In this document: piece after piece, positions 40,501 to 48,171 of the stretch
Position numbering within the stretch: position 1 is the first letter of the stretch
Layout: each line of letters opens with the position of its first letter
Origin: CAMLHU01 sp049680185
GTDB taxonomy: Bacteria > Gemmatimonadota > Gemmatimonadetes > Gemmatimonadales > GWC2-71-9
Direction of reading: 5' to 3'
Assembly (NCBI GenBank): GCA_049680185.1
Contig: JBAUHI010000040.1
Span: 1-64,000, forward strand
Length of the DNA: 64,000 bases
Position numbers and translations under genes: made by a program
Notes under the pieces: model-generated
Told to the model about the DNA's origin: nothing
What the model saw: only the letters and a program-made list of their open reading frames with translations
The model's database searches: none

Positions 40501-41521
40501 GAGCGGGGTCACCACGATCTACGAAGCAGTGCCCTACGGCAACACTCCGAGCACGTTCCGCGGCTTCGTCGGCGCCCTCACTGGCGCCGCGACCGCGGCC
40601 GACTACAACGTGTACTGGGGTACCACGGCCGGTACCATCGACTCGGTGGTGGACATCACCGACAACGTGATCGTGCCGTTCGACACTACCGTGAAGCATG
40701 GCTACACCTGGGGCATTCTTGATGCTGGGAGTTCCGGCGCGGCAGGCTCGATCGACAACCGTACCGGTGTCGCCACCATCGGAGATTTCGGTTGTGTCGG
40801 CGGAATCCGCGGTGCCGAAACTGGCCTCTTCACCTGTACCGCGGCCGTCAACTTCAAGTTGGTCAACGCGGTGACGCCAGGGCCGGTGGCCTTGGTCAGC
40901 GGTAACGGCACCAACAGCCAGGGCGCGATCCAGACCACAGTGCAGGGTTCGGCGCCGTTGCCGGACAACGGCTTCCTGATGTACATGCCGGGACATGTTT
41001 TCACCTTCGGCCTTGCGGGCGGGGTGGCGCCGTCCAAGCCGACGGTGTGGACCTTGCGCACGTACGTCGGTGGTATCAGCGGTGGCAACGGCAACGCCGG
41101 CAGCGAAGGGAACTACGTGTTCAAGCCGGTGCATTCACCGCTCGTCGCCACCGGAGCGAGCGTCGCGGCCACCTATAGCGTGGTGAACAAACTGGTGCCC
41201 ACCGCGGCAATGGACCTGGATGCCGTCCACACGGTGCCGGATCCGTACTATGTGATGGACGGGTTCGAAGCGAGCCCGACGTCCAAGGTCATCAAGTTCG
41301 TGAACCTGCCGCAGCACTGCACCGTCCGGATCTACTCGACGAGCGGTGTGCTGGTGCGGATCCTCGACCACAAGGCGAACGGGTATGGCGGTTCCGAGGA
41401 CTGGGATGTGCGGAACCGGAACAACCAGGTCGTGGCGAGCGGCGTGTACTTCTACAGCGTCGAATCGGCCACTGGCCCGCGGGTGGTCAAGCGTCTCACG
41501 ATCGTCAACTTCTCGCAGTAG
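37520..41521 (+). CDS. Large exported surface protein with C-terminal FlgD/sorting-like domain
   Basis: A 1333-residue protein with a signal peptide (AYGVTLAALLALAVALPVGL). The middle is rich in Gly, Asn, Ser, Thr and Tyr with no family I recognise; a fibronectin-like stretch may lie near residues 560-760 (VEGYRVYRGRNQGDL, LNNLRYFYAVTAFDVNS). The last 100 residues (FVNLPQHCTVRIYSTSGVLV, then WDVRNRNNQVVASGVYFYSV) match the FlgD Ig-like/type IX C-terminal pattern seen in surface proteins of FCB bacteria. It is followed by a PorV-like gene, whose products dock such C-terminal domains in Bacteroidetes. It may be a binding partner of the upstream receptor, taking the place of SusD. Start at 37520. 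Confidence 0.85.
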   Translation: MHSRIRAYGVTLAALLALAVALPVGLNARPKPGVTPAGSFRLFGRSLGAATVNRIYCGLLSAGKICADSTNSSTIPGGFWPKGTGNQYVFNSGMQFGGVINSPGNPWNGDTTGAFFFDARGDLSHGQEVQPIFNYQNTSDQASWPAAAKVPQNDRGAGNFFSLLQGQDEASQGDIWFLTWDGDPSFSAGRKHPLGVLVETRMMGWNYPAGNNDILYLIYTFYNVSSTCAADYAGVRPSMQSILLQQAAVFQAKNNAAFGITLPACGYTISKFYANFAADMDVTPDAGNNYASVNIPYQLGYVYSSYFAQNSTATGYPADVTGPPFMGGYGFVGVKYLASPDSGVAPNTAPAGLSLFSDTENGGVFGDPGNAIQLYRYMSGTVSPSLGDGQCNHDPVASHICHVEVSAPNDMRFFQSSGPFDLPAGGSGSVVVAYIFASPVKFGPCQTASTGAGAGACGNLNPGNPEALSSLDSLTSGNVNVVDHLTGFVSYAAGAETSPQQDHFIVTPGSLLGKANIAQLVFNNKFLLPFAPSSPDFFLVPGDNSVAVMWRPSGTEASGDLYYQIAHSPVTLDSLGNPTLIPNPLYDPNYRFKDVEGYRVYRGRNQGDLRLLAQFDYAGTEIDDYNGQVNPVPTCAPELGVSSTGLGADHTCGGTFTAITPGVAQTKFVAVPLTGPIVQVILTSGRVALANGTALVTTADTAVTGTASGKYPGLTDTGIPFTYVDNSALNNLRYFYAVTAFDVNSIQSGPSSLESPRVPKAVIPVHPATNWDNSGSLSIHVIGRGGVSMDSVYPTDPTIDPTTGVLSGPARPVTGASLAFVGAFVKQVVTQSGAMSVRVDSMHLGSSYAGVPNTYFLSVISAAGTVAATVSVSQDGTSAADTASGTIDGGPINSTMAAKYGGNSSFHLAGSYSLTYPGSYFTGLYGRGCVNSSPSTDGVAAKVFTVGKCDYNGARWFDGPSPQNNETFADPNGGNYVIGTASWPLTTASNAGKLSGVTTIYEAVPYGNTPSTFRGFVGALTGAATAADYNVYWGTTAGTIDSVVDITDNVIVPFDTTVKHGYTWGILDAGSSGAAGSIDNRTGVATIGDFGCVGGIRGAETGLFTCTAAVNFKLVNAVTPGPVALVSGNGTNSQGAIQTTVQGSAPLPDNGFLMYMPGHVFTFGLAGGVAPSKPTVWTLRTYVGGISGGNGNAGSEGNYVFKPVHSPLVATGASVAATYSVVNKLVPTAAMDLDAVHTVPDPYYVMDGFEASPTSKVIKFVNLPQHCTVRIYSTSGVLVRILDHKANGYGGSEDWDVRNRNNQVVASGVYFYSVESATGPRVVKRLTIVNFSQ

Positions 41522-41584
41522 CCACGGAACGGGATCGGGGGCGCAGTGGCCCCCGGTCCCACCCAACAGGAGAAAGACCAGCTT

Positions 41585-42715
41585 ATGAAGCACAGCATTG
41601 CAACGCGGTGGGCCCTCGCGGGTGCCCTGCTGCTGGGTCTCCCGGCCGCGGCCGCTGCTCAGGTCATCGGACCGGGGTTCATCCCCAACGACAACACCGC
41701 CTTCGGCACCACGTCGGGTGAATTCCTGCTCCTCGGTGGCGGTGCCCGCGGCACCGCACTCGGCGCCTCGTACGCGGCCATCGCCGGCGATGTGAGCGCC
41801 CTCTACTACAACCCCGCCGGCATCGCGCAGATGAACCGACCCCAGGCAGAGGTCGGCTCCTACAACTACGTGGCCGGCACCAAGTACACCTGGGGCGGGG
41901 TCGCCTTCCCGATCGCCGGCGGCGTCCGGAGCTTCGGACTCCAGATCGGCACCTTCGGGTTCCGCGACCAGCCGGTCTACACGGTGGAGCAGCCCGATGG
42001 CACCGGGTCGCTCTACAACGTGAGCGAGACGTTCGCGGCGATGACCTACGCCCAGAACTTCTCCGACCGATTCGCCGCAGGACTCACGGCCAAATTCGTC
42101 TCCGATCAGCTCGGCGACGCCAGCGGCAGCGCCTTCGCGGTGGACTTCGGCACCAACTTCCACGCGATGCTCAATAACAAGCCGATCAAACTGGCCTTCA
42201 CGGTGACCAACCTCGGCACCGGGATGTCGTACACGGGTGCGGCGCTCAACACCAACGCCGTGCGCGACAATCCGACCCCGGATGATCCGATCCCGACCGC
42301 CGGCCAGCCGTCGGAACTTCGGACCAAGTCGTTCCCGCTGCCCACCGCCTTCCGGGTGGCGCTCGGATACGACCTGCTGAGCCAGCCCAACAACCGGCTC
42401 TCGCTGATCACCGAGTTCGACCAGCCCAACAACAACAACGCCGGCTTCGGCGTCGGCGCCGAATGGGCCATGCCCAAGCTCGGCTCGAGCCCCTTCGGTG
42501 TGGCGCTCCGTGGCAGCTACACCTACGCCTCGGCCAACACCATCAAGGCCGCGATGCCCACCGCCATGAGCCTCGATGAGTCGCTGCAGGGACTCGCGGG
42601 TGGTGGCGGGCTTTCGTACGCCAGCGGCGATTTCAACCTGGGCTTCGACTATGCCTTCAAGTTCATGGGCATCCTCGGGTTCACCCACTTCTTCAGCTTC
42701 ACCGTCGGCTGGTGA
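41585..42715 (+). CDS. PorV/PorQ-family outer-membrane protein
   Basis: A 376-residue predicted 14-strand beta-barrel. After a signal peptide (LAGALLLGLPAAAAAQ) comes the family hallmark LGGGARGTALGASYAAIAGD followed by VSALYYNPAGIAQM, as in PorV and PorQ. The chain ends in TVGW with aromatic-terminated strands. In Bacteroidetes PorV binds SprA and carries type IX substrates by their C-terminal domains to the attachment complex. Here it lies between a candidate substrate with such a domain and the GWxTD gene. The start at 41585 has GGAGAAAG upstream. Confidence 0.88.
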   Translation: MKHSIATRWALAGALLLGLPAAAAAQVIGPGFIPNDNTAFGTTSGEFLLLGGGARGTALGASYAAIAGDVSALYYNPAGIAQMNRPQAEVGSYNYVAGTKYTWGGVAFPIAGGVRSFGLQIGTFGFRDQPVYTVEQPDGTGSLYNVSETFAAMTYAQNFSDRFAAGLTAKFVSDQLGDASGSAFAVDFGTNFHAMLNNKPIKLAFTVTNLGTGMSYTGAALNTNAVRDNPTPDDPIPTAGQPSELRTKSFPLPTAFRVALGYDLLSQPNNRLSLITEFDQPNNNNAGFGVGAEWAMPKLGSSPFGVALRGSYTYASANTIKAAMPTAMSLDESLQGLAGGGGLSYASGDFNLGFDYAFKFMGILGFTHFFSFTVGW

Positions 42716-42776
42716 CCACCGCGGAGGATCGGGTGGCCGCGCCCGCTCCTTCGTTCCCGGCTGCAGACAGGCTTAC

Positions 42777-44261
42777 GTGAGATCAGTCCTAGCGGTGGTA
42801 CTGGGTGGCCTGATGATCGCGGCCACCCCACAGGGTGCGGTGGCGCAGGGTGCGCCGGCCCTCACGGTGCGGGTGGTGCGGTTCTACCGTCCCGAGTACC
42901 AGCAGACCGTGGTGAAGACCTTCGTCGAGTTCCCGTACGTGTCGCTGACACCGACGGGCTCCGGCCCCGGGGCGCAGCTGAGTTATCGGATCACCGTCAA
43001 GGTGACCGACTCGACGGGTCTGACGCTGATGGAGCAGCCATGGCGGGGCCACGCCGATGCAGCATTTCGGCTGGATCCCCGGGCAACGGGCCTCGAGATG
43101 TTCGAGTTCCCGGTCAAGGCCGGCAAGTACACGCTCACGGTGACGGTCCAGGATTCGGTCGGCGGTGGCACGCTCACCCGCATGGTACCGGTGGAGGGTT
43201 TCGCCACCCGGCCAAGAGCGTCCGATCTCGTGGTGTCGTCGCAGATGCACATTGCCGGACCCGCGGACACGGTACCGCGGAGCGGTGAATGGAGGCGGGG
43301 CAGCACCGTGGTCCAGGCCGCAGCCGATGTGGTGCTCGACCCGATCCACGAGGACCGTGGCAGCCTGTATTACCTGCTGGAGGCGTACGGCGCCCGAGCG
43401 GATTCGTCGGCGCCAGGAACGACCCAGCAACCGGACACCGGGACGTTGAGCGTCAAGGTCGTGGATACCGCCGGCAAGGCGCTGCTGCAGACGCCGCCCG
43501 CGAAGGTGCTGATCGCCGCCGGAGGCGGGATCCTGCGGGGCCAGCTTCCGCTCACCGGGCTGCCGGAAGGACACTATCAGTTGGAGACGGACCTGGTCGT
43601 CGACGGGGTCACCACGACCCGGACCGCAGGGTTCCGGATGGGAAGCCTCCAGGCGGCGCTGGAACAGGATCAGCAGGTCCGCGAGGTGGCGCTGGTCTCC
43701 GACAGTGGATACTTCGGGGCGATGGACGAAGCAGCGCTCGACGAAGCCTATGCGCCGTTGGACTACCTGGCCCGGCCGGACGATCACATGGACGTGTGGA
43801 AGCAGGGCTTGACCGTTGCGGCCAAGCGGAACTTCCTGGTCCAGTTCTGGGGACGTCGCGATCAGACGCCAGGCACACCGAAGAATGAGGCCCGCGAGCG
43901 ATTCTATGGATTGATCGCGCTGGCCAACCAGAAGTTCACCGAGCGGGGCTCCAATGCCCGCCCAGGTTGGCGGTCGGACCGGGGACGGATCTTCATCAGG
44001 AACGGTGACCCGGCGGACCGGCTGCAACGACAGAACATCGGAGTGGCGCAGCCCTACGAGGTCTGGCGGTACGCGAGCGGCAAGGGTCGGTGGTACATCT
44101 TCGTGGATCGGAGCGGCTTCGGCGCCTATGAGCTGGTGGCGACGAATGACCTCCACGAACCCACACGGCCCGGTTGGCAGACCGCATTGGGAACGGTCGC
44201 GGTCGACGACATCCAGCGCTACCTGAACATCGATTTCGAGCAGAGCACCACTCAGCAGTAG
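42777..44261 (+). CDS. GWxTD-domain exported protein
   Basis: A 494-residue protein with a signal peptide (VVLGGLMIAATPQGAVAQG). The first 300 residues look like beta-rich domains (FPYVSLTPTG, YRITVKVTDSTG). The C-terminal third is the GWxTD domain: NFLVQFWGRRDQTPGTPKNE, then GWRSD at residues 397-401 (the variant with Ser for Thr), RGRIFIRNGDPADRL, and YEVWRYASGKGRWYIFVDRS. The function of GWxTD proteins is unknown; they occur in Gemmatimonadetes, Acidobacteria, Fibrobacteres and Bacteroidetes. A GTG start at 42777 is chosen as the first codon of the signal peptide; the ribosome-binding site is weak. Confidence 0.88.
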   Translation: MRSVLAVVLGGLMIAATPQGAVAQGAPALTVRVVRFYRPEYQQTVVKTFVEFPYVSLTPTGSGPGAQLSYRITVKVTDSTGLTLMEQPWRGHADAAFRLDPRATGLEMFEFPVKAGKYTLTVTVQDSVGGGTLTRMVPVEGFATRPRASDLVVSSQMHIAGPADTVPRSGEWRRGSTVVQAAADVVLDPIHEDRGSLYYLLEAYGARADSSAPGTTQQPDTGTLSVKVVDTAGKALLQTPPAKVLIAAGGGILRGQLPLTGLPEGHYQLETDLVVDGVTTTRTAGFRMGSLQAALEQDQQVREVALVSDSGYFGAMDEAALDEAYAPLDYLARPDDHMDVWKQGLTVAAKRNFLVQFWGRRDQTPGTPKNEARERFYGLIALANQKFTERGSNARPGWRSDRGRIFIRNGDPADRLQRQNIGVAQPYEVWRYASGKGRWYIFVDRSGFGAYELVATNDLHEPTRPGWQTALGTVAVDDIQRYLNIDFEQSTTQQ

Positions 44262-44358
44262 GCACCGATCGCCCCAGGGGTGCCATCCCCGACGGCGTGA
44301 ACGACAGACGCAAGACCCGGAGCAGTTGACCCGAGCTTCCGCAACAAGGGGCACTACC

Positions 44359-46095
44359 ATGAACGCTGTGAAGAATTGTCTGGTCGTACTCGCCGCCGCC
44401 GTGGCGCTCGCATCGTGCTCCGCGGATCCGAACTCGAGCAGCGTCGGAAAGGCCGTGCTGACCGTTTCGCCGGGGTCAGTCGCCATCCGCGCCAACACCA
44501 CCGCCGAGATCTTCGCCTCGGCCATGGACCCGCTAGGCGGAGCGGTGAGCGGGAGCTACACCATCACCAACCCGACGCCGGCCCTGTTCACGGCCGTCAT
44601 CGACACCGGCTACACCCCGGTGACCAGCGGCACCCGCCCCACGACCCGCACCCGCATCGTGGTGACGGCGCTCCAGAGCGGCGACGGATCATTCACCGTC
44701 ACCGGTACCGGCGGCACCGTGGTCATCCCGGTCCGGATCGGACCCGATTCGCTGACCGGCAACATCGCTGTTTCCAAGCCGACCTTGGCCGAGATCGACA
44801 CCTTCACCGCCACGCTCCCGACCGGCGTCCGATTCACCGCCGGGACCTCGGTCAACGTTTACCACCAGGCCACCTCGGCGGACAGCGCGCTGTTCTCGCC
44901 GGTCCTTGTAGGTATCTCGACAGACAGCGAGACCGCGACGGTCGCGGTCGGGCCGAACAGCGGCGGGCACGTCCGGTTCGACGGACTCGCCAACGTGTCG
45001 ACGCCGACGATCACCTACGCGGCCCGCGGCGCTACGCTTATGTCGTCGCCGACGCTCGATACCAGCGGCACCGACGTGACCACGGCATTGGTGGCCCACG
45101 TCACGCTCAACGTGACCCACCCCTTGGTCGGCGACACCGTCACCGCGACCGCGCCGGCGGGTTGGCGCTTTACGCCCGGCACCAAGGTGCACCTCTACAA
45201 GGGCCCGACCGTCAACGATTCGAGCGATGGGCAAGCCCAACCGGTCGTTGTCGGGGCAAGCGTTGATAGCTCGACCTTCAAGTTCATTCCGGGCCCGAGC
45301 GGGCACGGCCAGGCCCGCTTTACCAATATGGTCCTGCGTTCGAACGTTGCGTACGCATATGCAGCGGTTCGTTCCATCGACACGCTGACGGTGGCGGCGC
45401 TCCCCTCGTCGGGAGCGGTGACGTTCACGCGCGCCGACAGCGCCGCCAACACGAAGGTCGCCATCAAGCTACCTGCCGGTTACCTGTTCACTGCCGCATC
45501 GACGGCCACAATGACCGGCGCCATGGCGCCGATCGTGCTCGGTGTCTCGGCGGCCAAGGACACGATGTACGTCCTGCTCCCGCCGAGCACCAATCTGGCC
45601 GTTGTCTTCTCCGGCATCACCTACTCGGTGTTCGGCGGACTCAGCTTCACGTCGACCAACTCGGTGACCGTGAAGCCGGTCGCCGATATGGGTAACGATG
45701 GCCCGCTCGGGGTCATTCCGACGATCCAGCTTCCGGCCAAGGGCAACTACGGGTTCTGGGATCTCGGTACCTTCGACTCGACCGACTACAGCCCTGATGG
45801 CGGGGCCGACGCCCAGTACTATCGCTATAACCTCGGGGTCGCGGCGAAGATAAACACACGGGTCGATTGGAATGTCGGCAATGACATTGACGTGATCTTG
45901 CTCGCGGACGACGGGACCTATTCAAACCCCGTGGACGGTTTCTCTGGTGCGTCGGCTGCAGCATTCGAGACGTCCAAGTCCGGCGCACTGACGGTCGGCA
46001 CCTACCTGCTCGATGTGATCAACTACGGTCCGTTCGATACGGGTGGCAGCACGTCGGTGGGCGCGACCATCCGTTTCCAGCTCACCGTGTTCTGA
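44359..46095 (+). CDS. Predicted lipoprotein with repeated beta domains
   Basis: A 578-residue protein with a lipobox (AAAVALASCSAD, Cys about residue 20). Two homologous beta-rich units follow, about residues 145-260 and 260-370 (FTATLPTGVRFTAGTSVNVY and VTATAPAGWRFTPGTKVHLY are equivalent). The C-terminal part (YYRYNLGVAAKINTRVDWNV, then DIDVILLADDGTYS) resembles a pre-peptidase C-terminal-type domain. I do not know its function; it is probably a surface or periplasmic lipoprotein assisting the operon's other products. Start at 44359, 97 bases after the GWxTD gene. Confidence 0.8.
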   Translation: MNAVKNCLVVLAAAVALASCSADPNSSSVGKAVLTVSPGSVAIRANTTAEIFASAMDPLGGAVSGSYTITNPTPALFTAVIDTGYTPVTSGTRPTTRTRIVVTALQSGDGSFTVTGTGGTVVIPVRIGPDSLTGNIAVSKPTLAEIDTFTATLPTGVRFTAGTSVNVYHQATSADSALFSPVLVGISTDSETATVAVGPNSGGHVRFDGLANVSTPTITYAARGATLMSSPTLDTSGTDVTTALVAHVTLNVTHPLVGDTVTATAPAGWRFTPGTKVHLYKGPTVNDSSDGQAQPVVVGASVDSSTFKFIPGPSGHGQARFTNMVLRSNVAYAYAAVRSIDTLTVAALPSSGAVTFTRADSAANTKVAIKLPAGYLFTAASTATMTGAMAPIVLGVSAAKDTMYVLLPPSTNLAVVFSGITYSVFGGLSFTSTNSVTVKPVADMGNDGPLGVIPTIQLPAKGNYGFWDLGTFDSTDYSPDGGADAQYYRYNLGVAAKINTRVDWNVGNDIDVILLADDGTYSNPVDGFSGASAAAFETSKSGALTVGTYLLDVINYGPFDTGGSTSVGATIRFQLTVF

Positions 46096-46107
46096 GCAGC
46101 GGCCAGT

Positions 46108-46167
46108 CCCGCACAACAGCAAAAGACCCCGAGGAACGCTCCTCGGGGCCTTTTGCTGTTGTGCGGG
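46108..46167 (+). terminator. Very strong terminator of the TonB-PorV operon
   Basis: cccgcacaacagcaaaag (46108-46125) and ccccgagga (46127-46135) pair with tcctcgggg (46140-46148) and cttttgctgttgtgcggg (46150-46167), leaving one mismatch and an ACGC loop. The 27 pairs far exceed a normal intrinsic terminator, and the tttt in the right arm can serve as the release site for the inner stem. Confidence 0.9.
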
Positions 46168-46315
46168 TGGTGATTTGACCACGTGAGGAGTTTTTCTGCC
46201 CTGGACGGGCCAGCGCAGGACTGTGCATGCCGCACCTGGTCCCGGCGAGTCTCTGGGCCCCGAAGAAGACCTCGGGCTCCGAAAATCGCTTCCACTGGAT
46301 CGACTGCGACACACT

Positions 46316-46346
46316 AAAAGGCCGCCGACAAGTTGGTCGAGCGGCC
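46316..46346 (-). terminator. Intrinsic terminator of the ABC exporter operon
   Basis: Read on the minus strand, GGCCGC (46346-46341) pairs with GCGGCC (46325-46320), extended by GTCG/CGAC inside apart from one bulged base, and is followed by TTTT (46319-46316). It lies 31 bases beyond the stop of the ABC exporter gene. Confidence 0.7.
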
Positions 46347-46376
46347 CACGCTGCTTCCCCACTGACCCTCCACCCG

Positions 46377-48140
46377 TCAGACCGACCGCAGGTCCCCTTC
46401 CCGGAACTGCTGCCGGTAGAGCCGAGCGTAGAGGCCATCCCGCGCCAGCAGCTCCTCGTGCGTCCCCACCTCCACGATGGCGCCGTGCTCCAGCGTCACG
46501 ATCCGGTCGGCCCGCCGCACGGTGCTCAACCGGTGGGCGATGATCAGCGTTGTCCGTCCCACCAGAAGGCGTTCGAACGCCTCCTCGACCAGGCGCTCGC
46601 TTTCGGTATCGAGGGAGCTGGTGGCCTCATCCAGGACCAGGACCGCCGGGTCCTTGAGGATGACCCGTCCGATCGCGATCCGCTGCCGCTGCCCCCCCGA
46701 GAGCTTGACCCCCCGCTCTCCCACCACCGTACCGTACCGCTCCGGCAGCCGCTCGATGAACTCCTCCGCGTGCGCCGCCTGCGCCGCCGCCACCACATCG
46801 GCCTCCGAGGCGTCGGGGCGGGCGTACGCCAGGTTCTCCCGCACGGTGCCGCTGAAGAGCGCCGGCTCCTGCGGCACCAGTCCGATGGCCGCCCGGAGGT
46901 CCTTGAGCGCCAGGGTCCGGATGTCGAGGCCGTCCAGCGTGATCCGCCCCTCGGTCACGTCCCAGAACCGGGGGATGAGGGACGCCATCGTGGTCTTCCC
47001 GGCTCCGGAAGGCCCCACCAGTGCCACCACCTCTCCCGGCGCCAGGGTGAGCGATACCCTCCGGATGGCCCAGGGTGCGTCGAGATCATTCCGGTAACGG
47101 AACGACACGTCCTCGAACCGGACCTCTCCCCTGACGGGCCTGGGAAGCGCCACCGGTCCCGCGGGATCGGTCACCTCGACCCGCTGCTCCAGGAGCTCAA
47201 AGACTCGGGTGGCAGCGCCCACAGCTTCATTATAGGAACCGAAGAGCGAGACCAGCCCCCCCACCGCCCCGGCAATAAAGAGTGTGTAGAGCACGAACTT
47301 GATGAGGTCGCCCTCGGTGAGTCTTCCGGCCAAGACCTCGCGCCCCCCCTCCCAGAGCACCGCCGTGACCCCCCAGAAGGTGACCAGGGTGATGACACCG
47401 AAAAAGATCCCCCGCACGTGGGCGCGGGTGAGGGCCATTTCGATGATGGACTGGATCTTGGAGGTGTAGCGGCCCCGCTCGGTCGGTTCCTGCACGAAGC
47501 TCTGCACGGTCCGGATCTGGCTCAGCGTTTCCTCGGCCATCGCATTCGCGTCTGCCACCTTGTCCTGCAGTCCCTTGGACACCTTGCGGAGCCGGCGCCC
47601 GAAGAAGACCGCAGAGGCCACTACCAGCGGCGCCACAAGAACCGCCGTGAGCATGAGGTGTGGCTGGCTGAGGGTCAGGATGAGGATCCCGCCCACGAGC
47701 GTCATCGTCTGGCGGAAGAACTCCGCCGCCTGGGTGCTCATCGCCGCCTGCAGGAGGCCGATGTCCACCGCCAGGCGGCTGGTCAGCTCGCCGATCCGGC
47801 GGTCGGCAAAGAACCCCGGCGGCATCTCCAGCAGCTTGCCGAAGAGCTCCCGACGGAGGCCCGCCACAGCCCGCTCACCGGTGGCGGTGAGGAGGTAGGT
47901 CTGGACGTAGTTGAGGGCGGCCTGGATGGTGAAGAGCACGACCAGTCCCAGCGCGACCTGATCGAGATAGGACCGGCTGTGCCGGACGAAGGCGGCGTCC
48001 ACCAGATAGCCGGCGAGCTGCGGGAAGGCGAGGGAGATCCCGCCGCTCAGGAGCAGCGTGACGAGCGCGAGGGTCAACGCGCCGCGGTACGGACGGACCC
48101 TGGGCCAGAGGCGCGCCAACTGTCCCGGTGGTGCGATCAA
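46377..48140 (-). CDS. ABC exporter with fused membrane and ATPase domains (MsbA-like)
   Basis: A 587-residue half-transporter. Residues about 1-310 carry six membrane segments of type I exporter fold, and about 340-580 the ATPase: Walker A LVGPSGAGKTTMASLIPRFW, signature VKLSGGQRQRIAIGRVILK, Walker B AVLVLDEATSSLDTESE, and switch His in LIIAHRLSTV. Functions as a homodimer, exporting a lipid or drug. The start is a TTG at 48140, since no ATG or GTG lies in frame before the upstream gene; the true start could be further upstream where the frame is open. It follows the fused heme synthase gene by 31 bases on the same strand. Confidence 0.92.
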   Translation of the reverse strand: MIAPPGQLARLWPRVRPYRGALTLALVTLLLSGGISLAFPQLAGYLVDAAFVRHSRSYLDQVALGLVVLFTIQAALNYVQTYLLTATGERAVAGLRRELFGKLLEMPPGFFADRRIGELTSRLAVDIGLLQAAMSTQAAEFFRQTMTLVGGILILTLSQPHLMLTAVLVAPLVVASAVFFGRRLRKVSKGLQDKVADANAMAEETLSQIRTVQSFVQEPTERGRYTSKIQSIIEMALTRAHVRGIFFGVITLVTFWGVTAVLWEGGREVLAGRLTEGDLIKFVLYTLFIAGAVGGLVSLFGSYNEAVGAATRVFELLEQRVEVTDPAGPVALPRPVRGEVRFEDVSFRYRNDLDAPWAIRRVSLTLAPGEVVALVGPSGAGKTTMASLIPRFWDVTEGRITLDGLDIRTLALKDLRAAIGLVPQEPALFSGTVRENLAYARPDASEADVVAAAQAAHAEEFIERLPERYGTVVGERGVKLSGGQRQRIAIGRVILKDPAVLVLDEATSSLDTESERLVEEAFERLLVGRTTLIIAHRLSTVRRADRIVTLEHGAIVEVGTHEELLARDGLYARLYRQQFREGDLRSV

Positions 48141-48171
48141 CCGCTTGCGTGGCTCGGTGGTGGTGGCGGCG

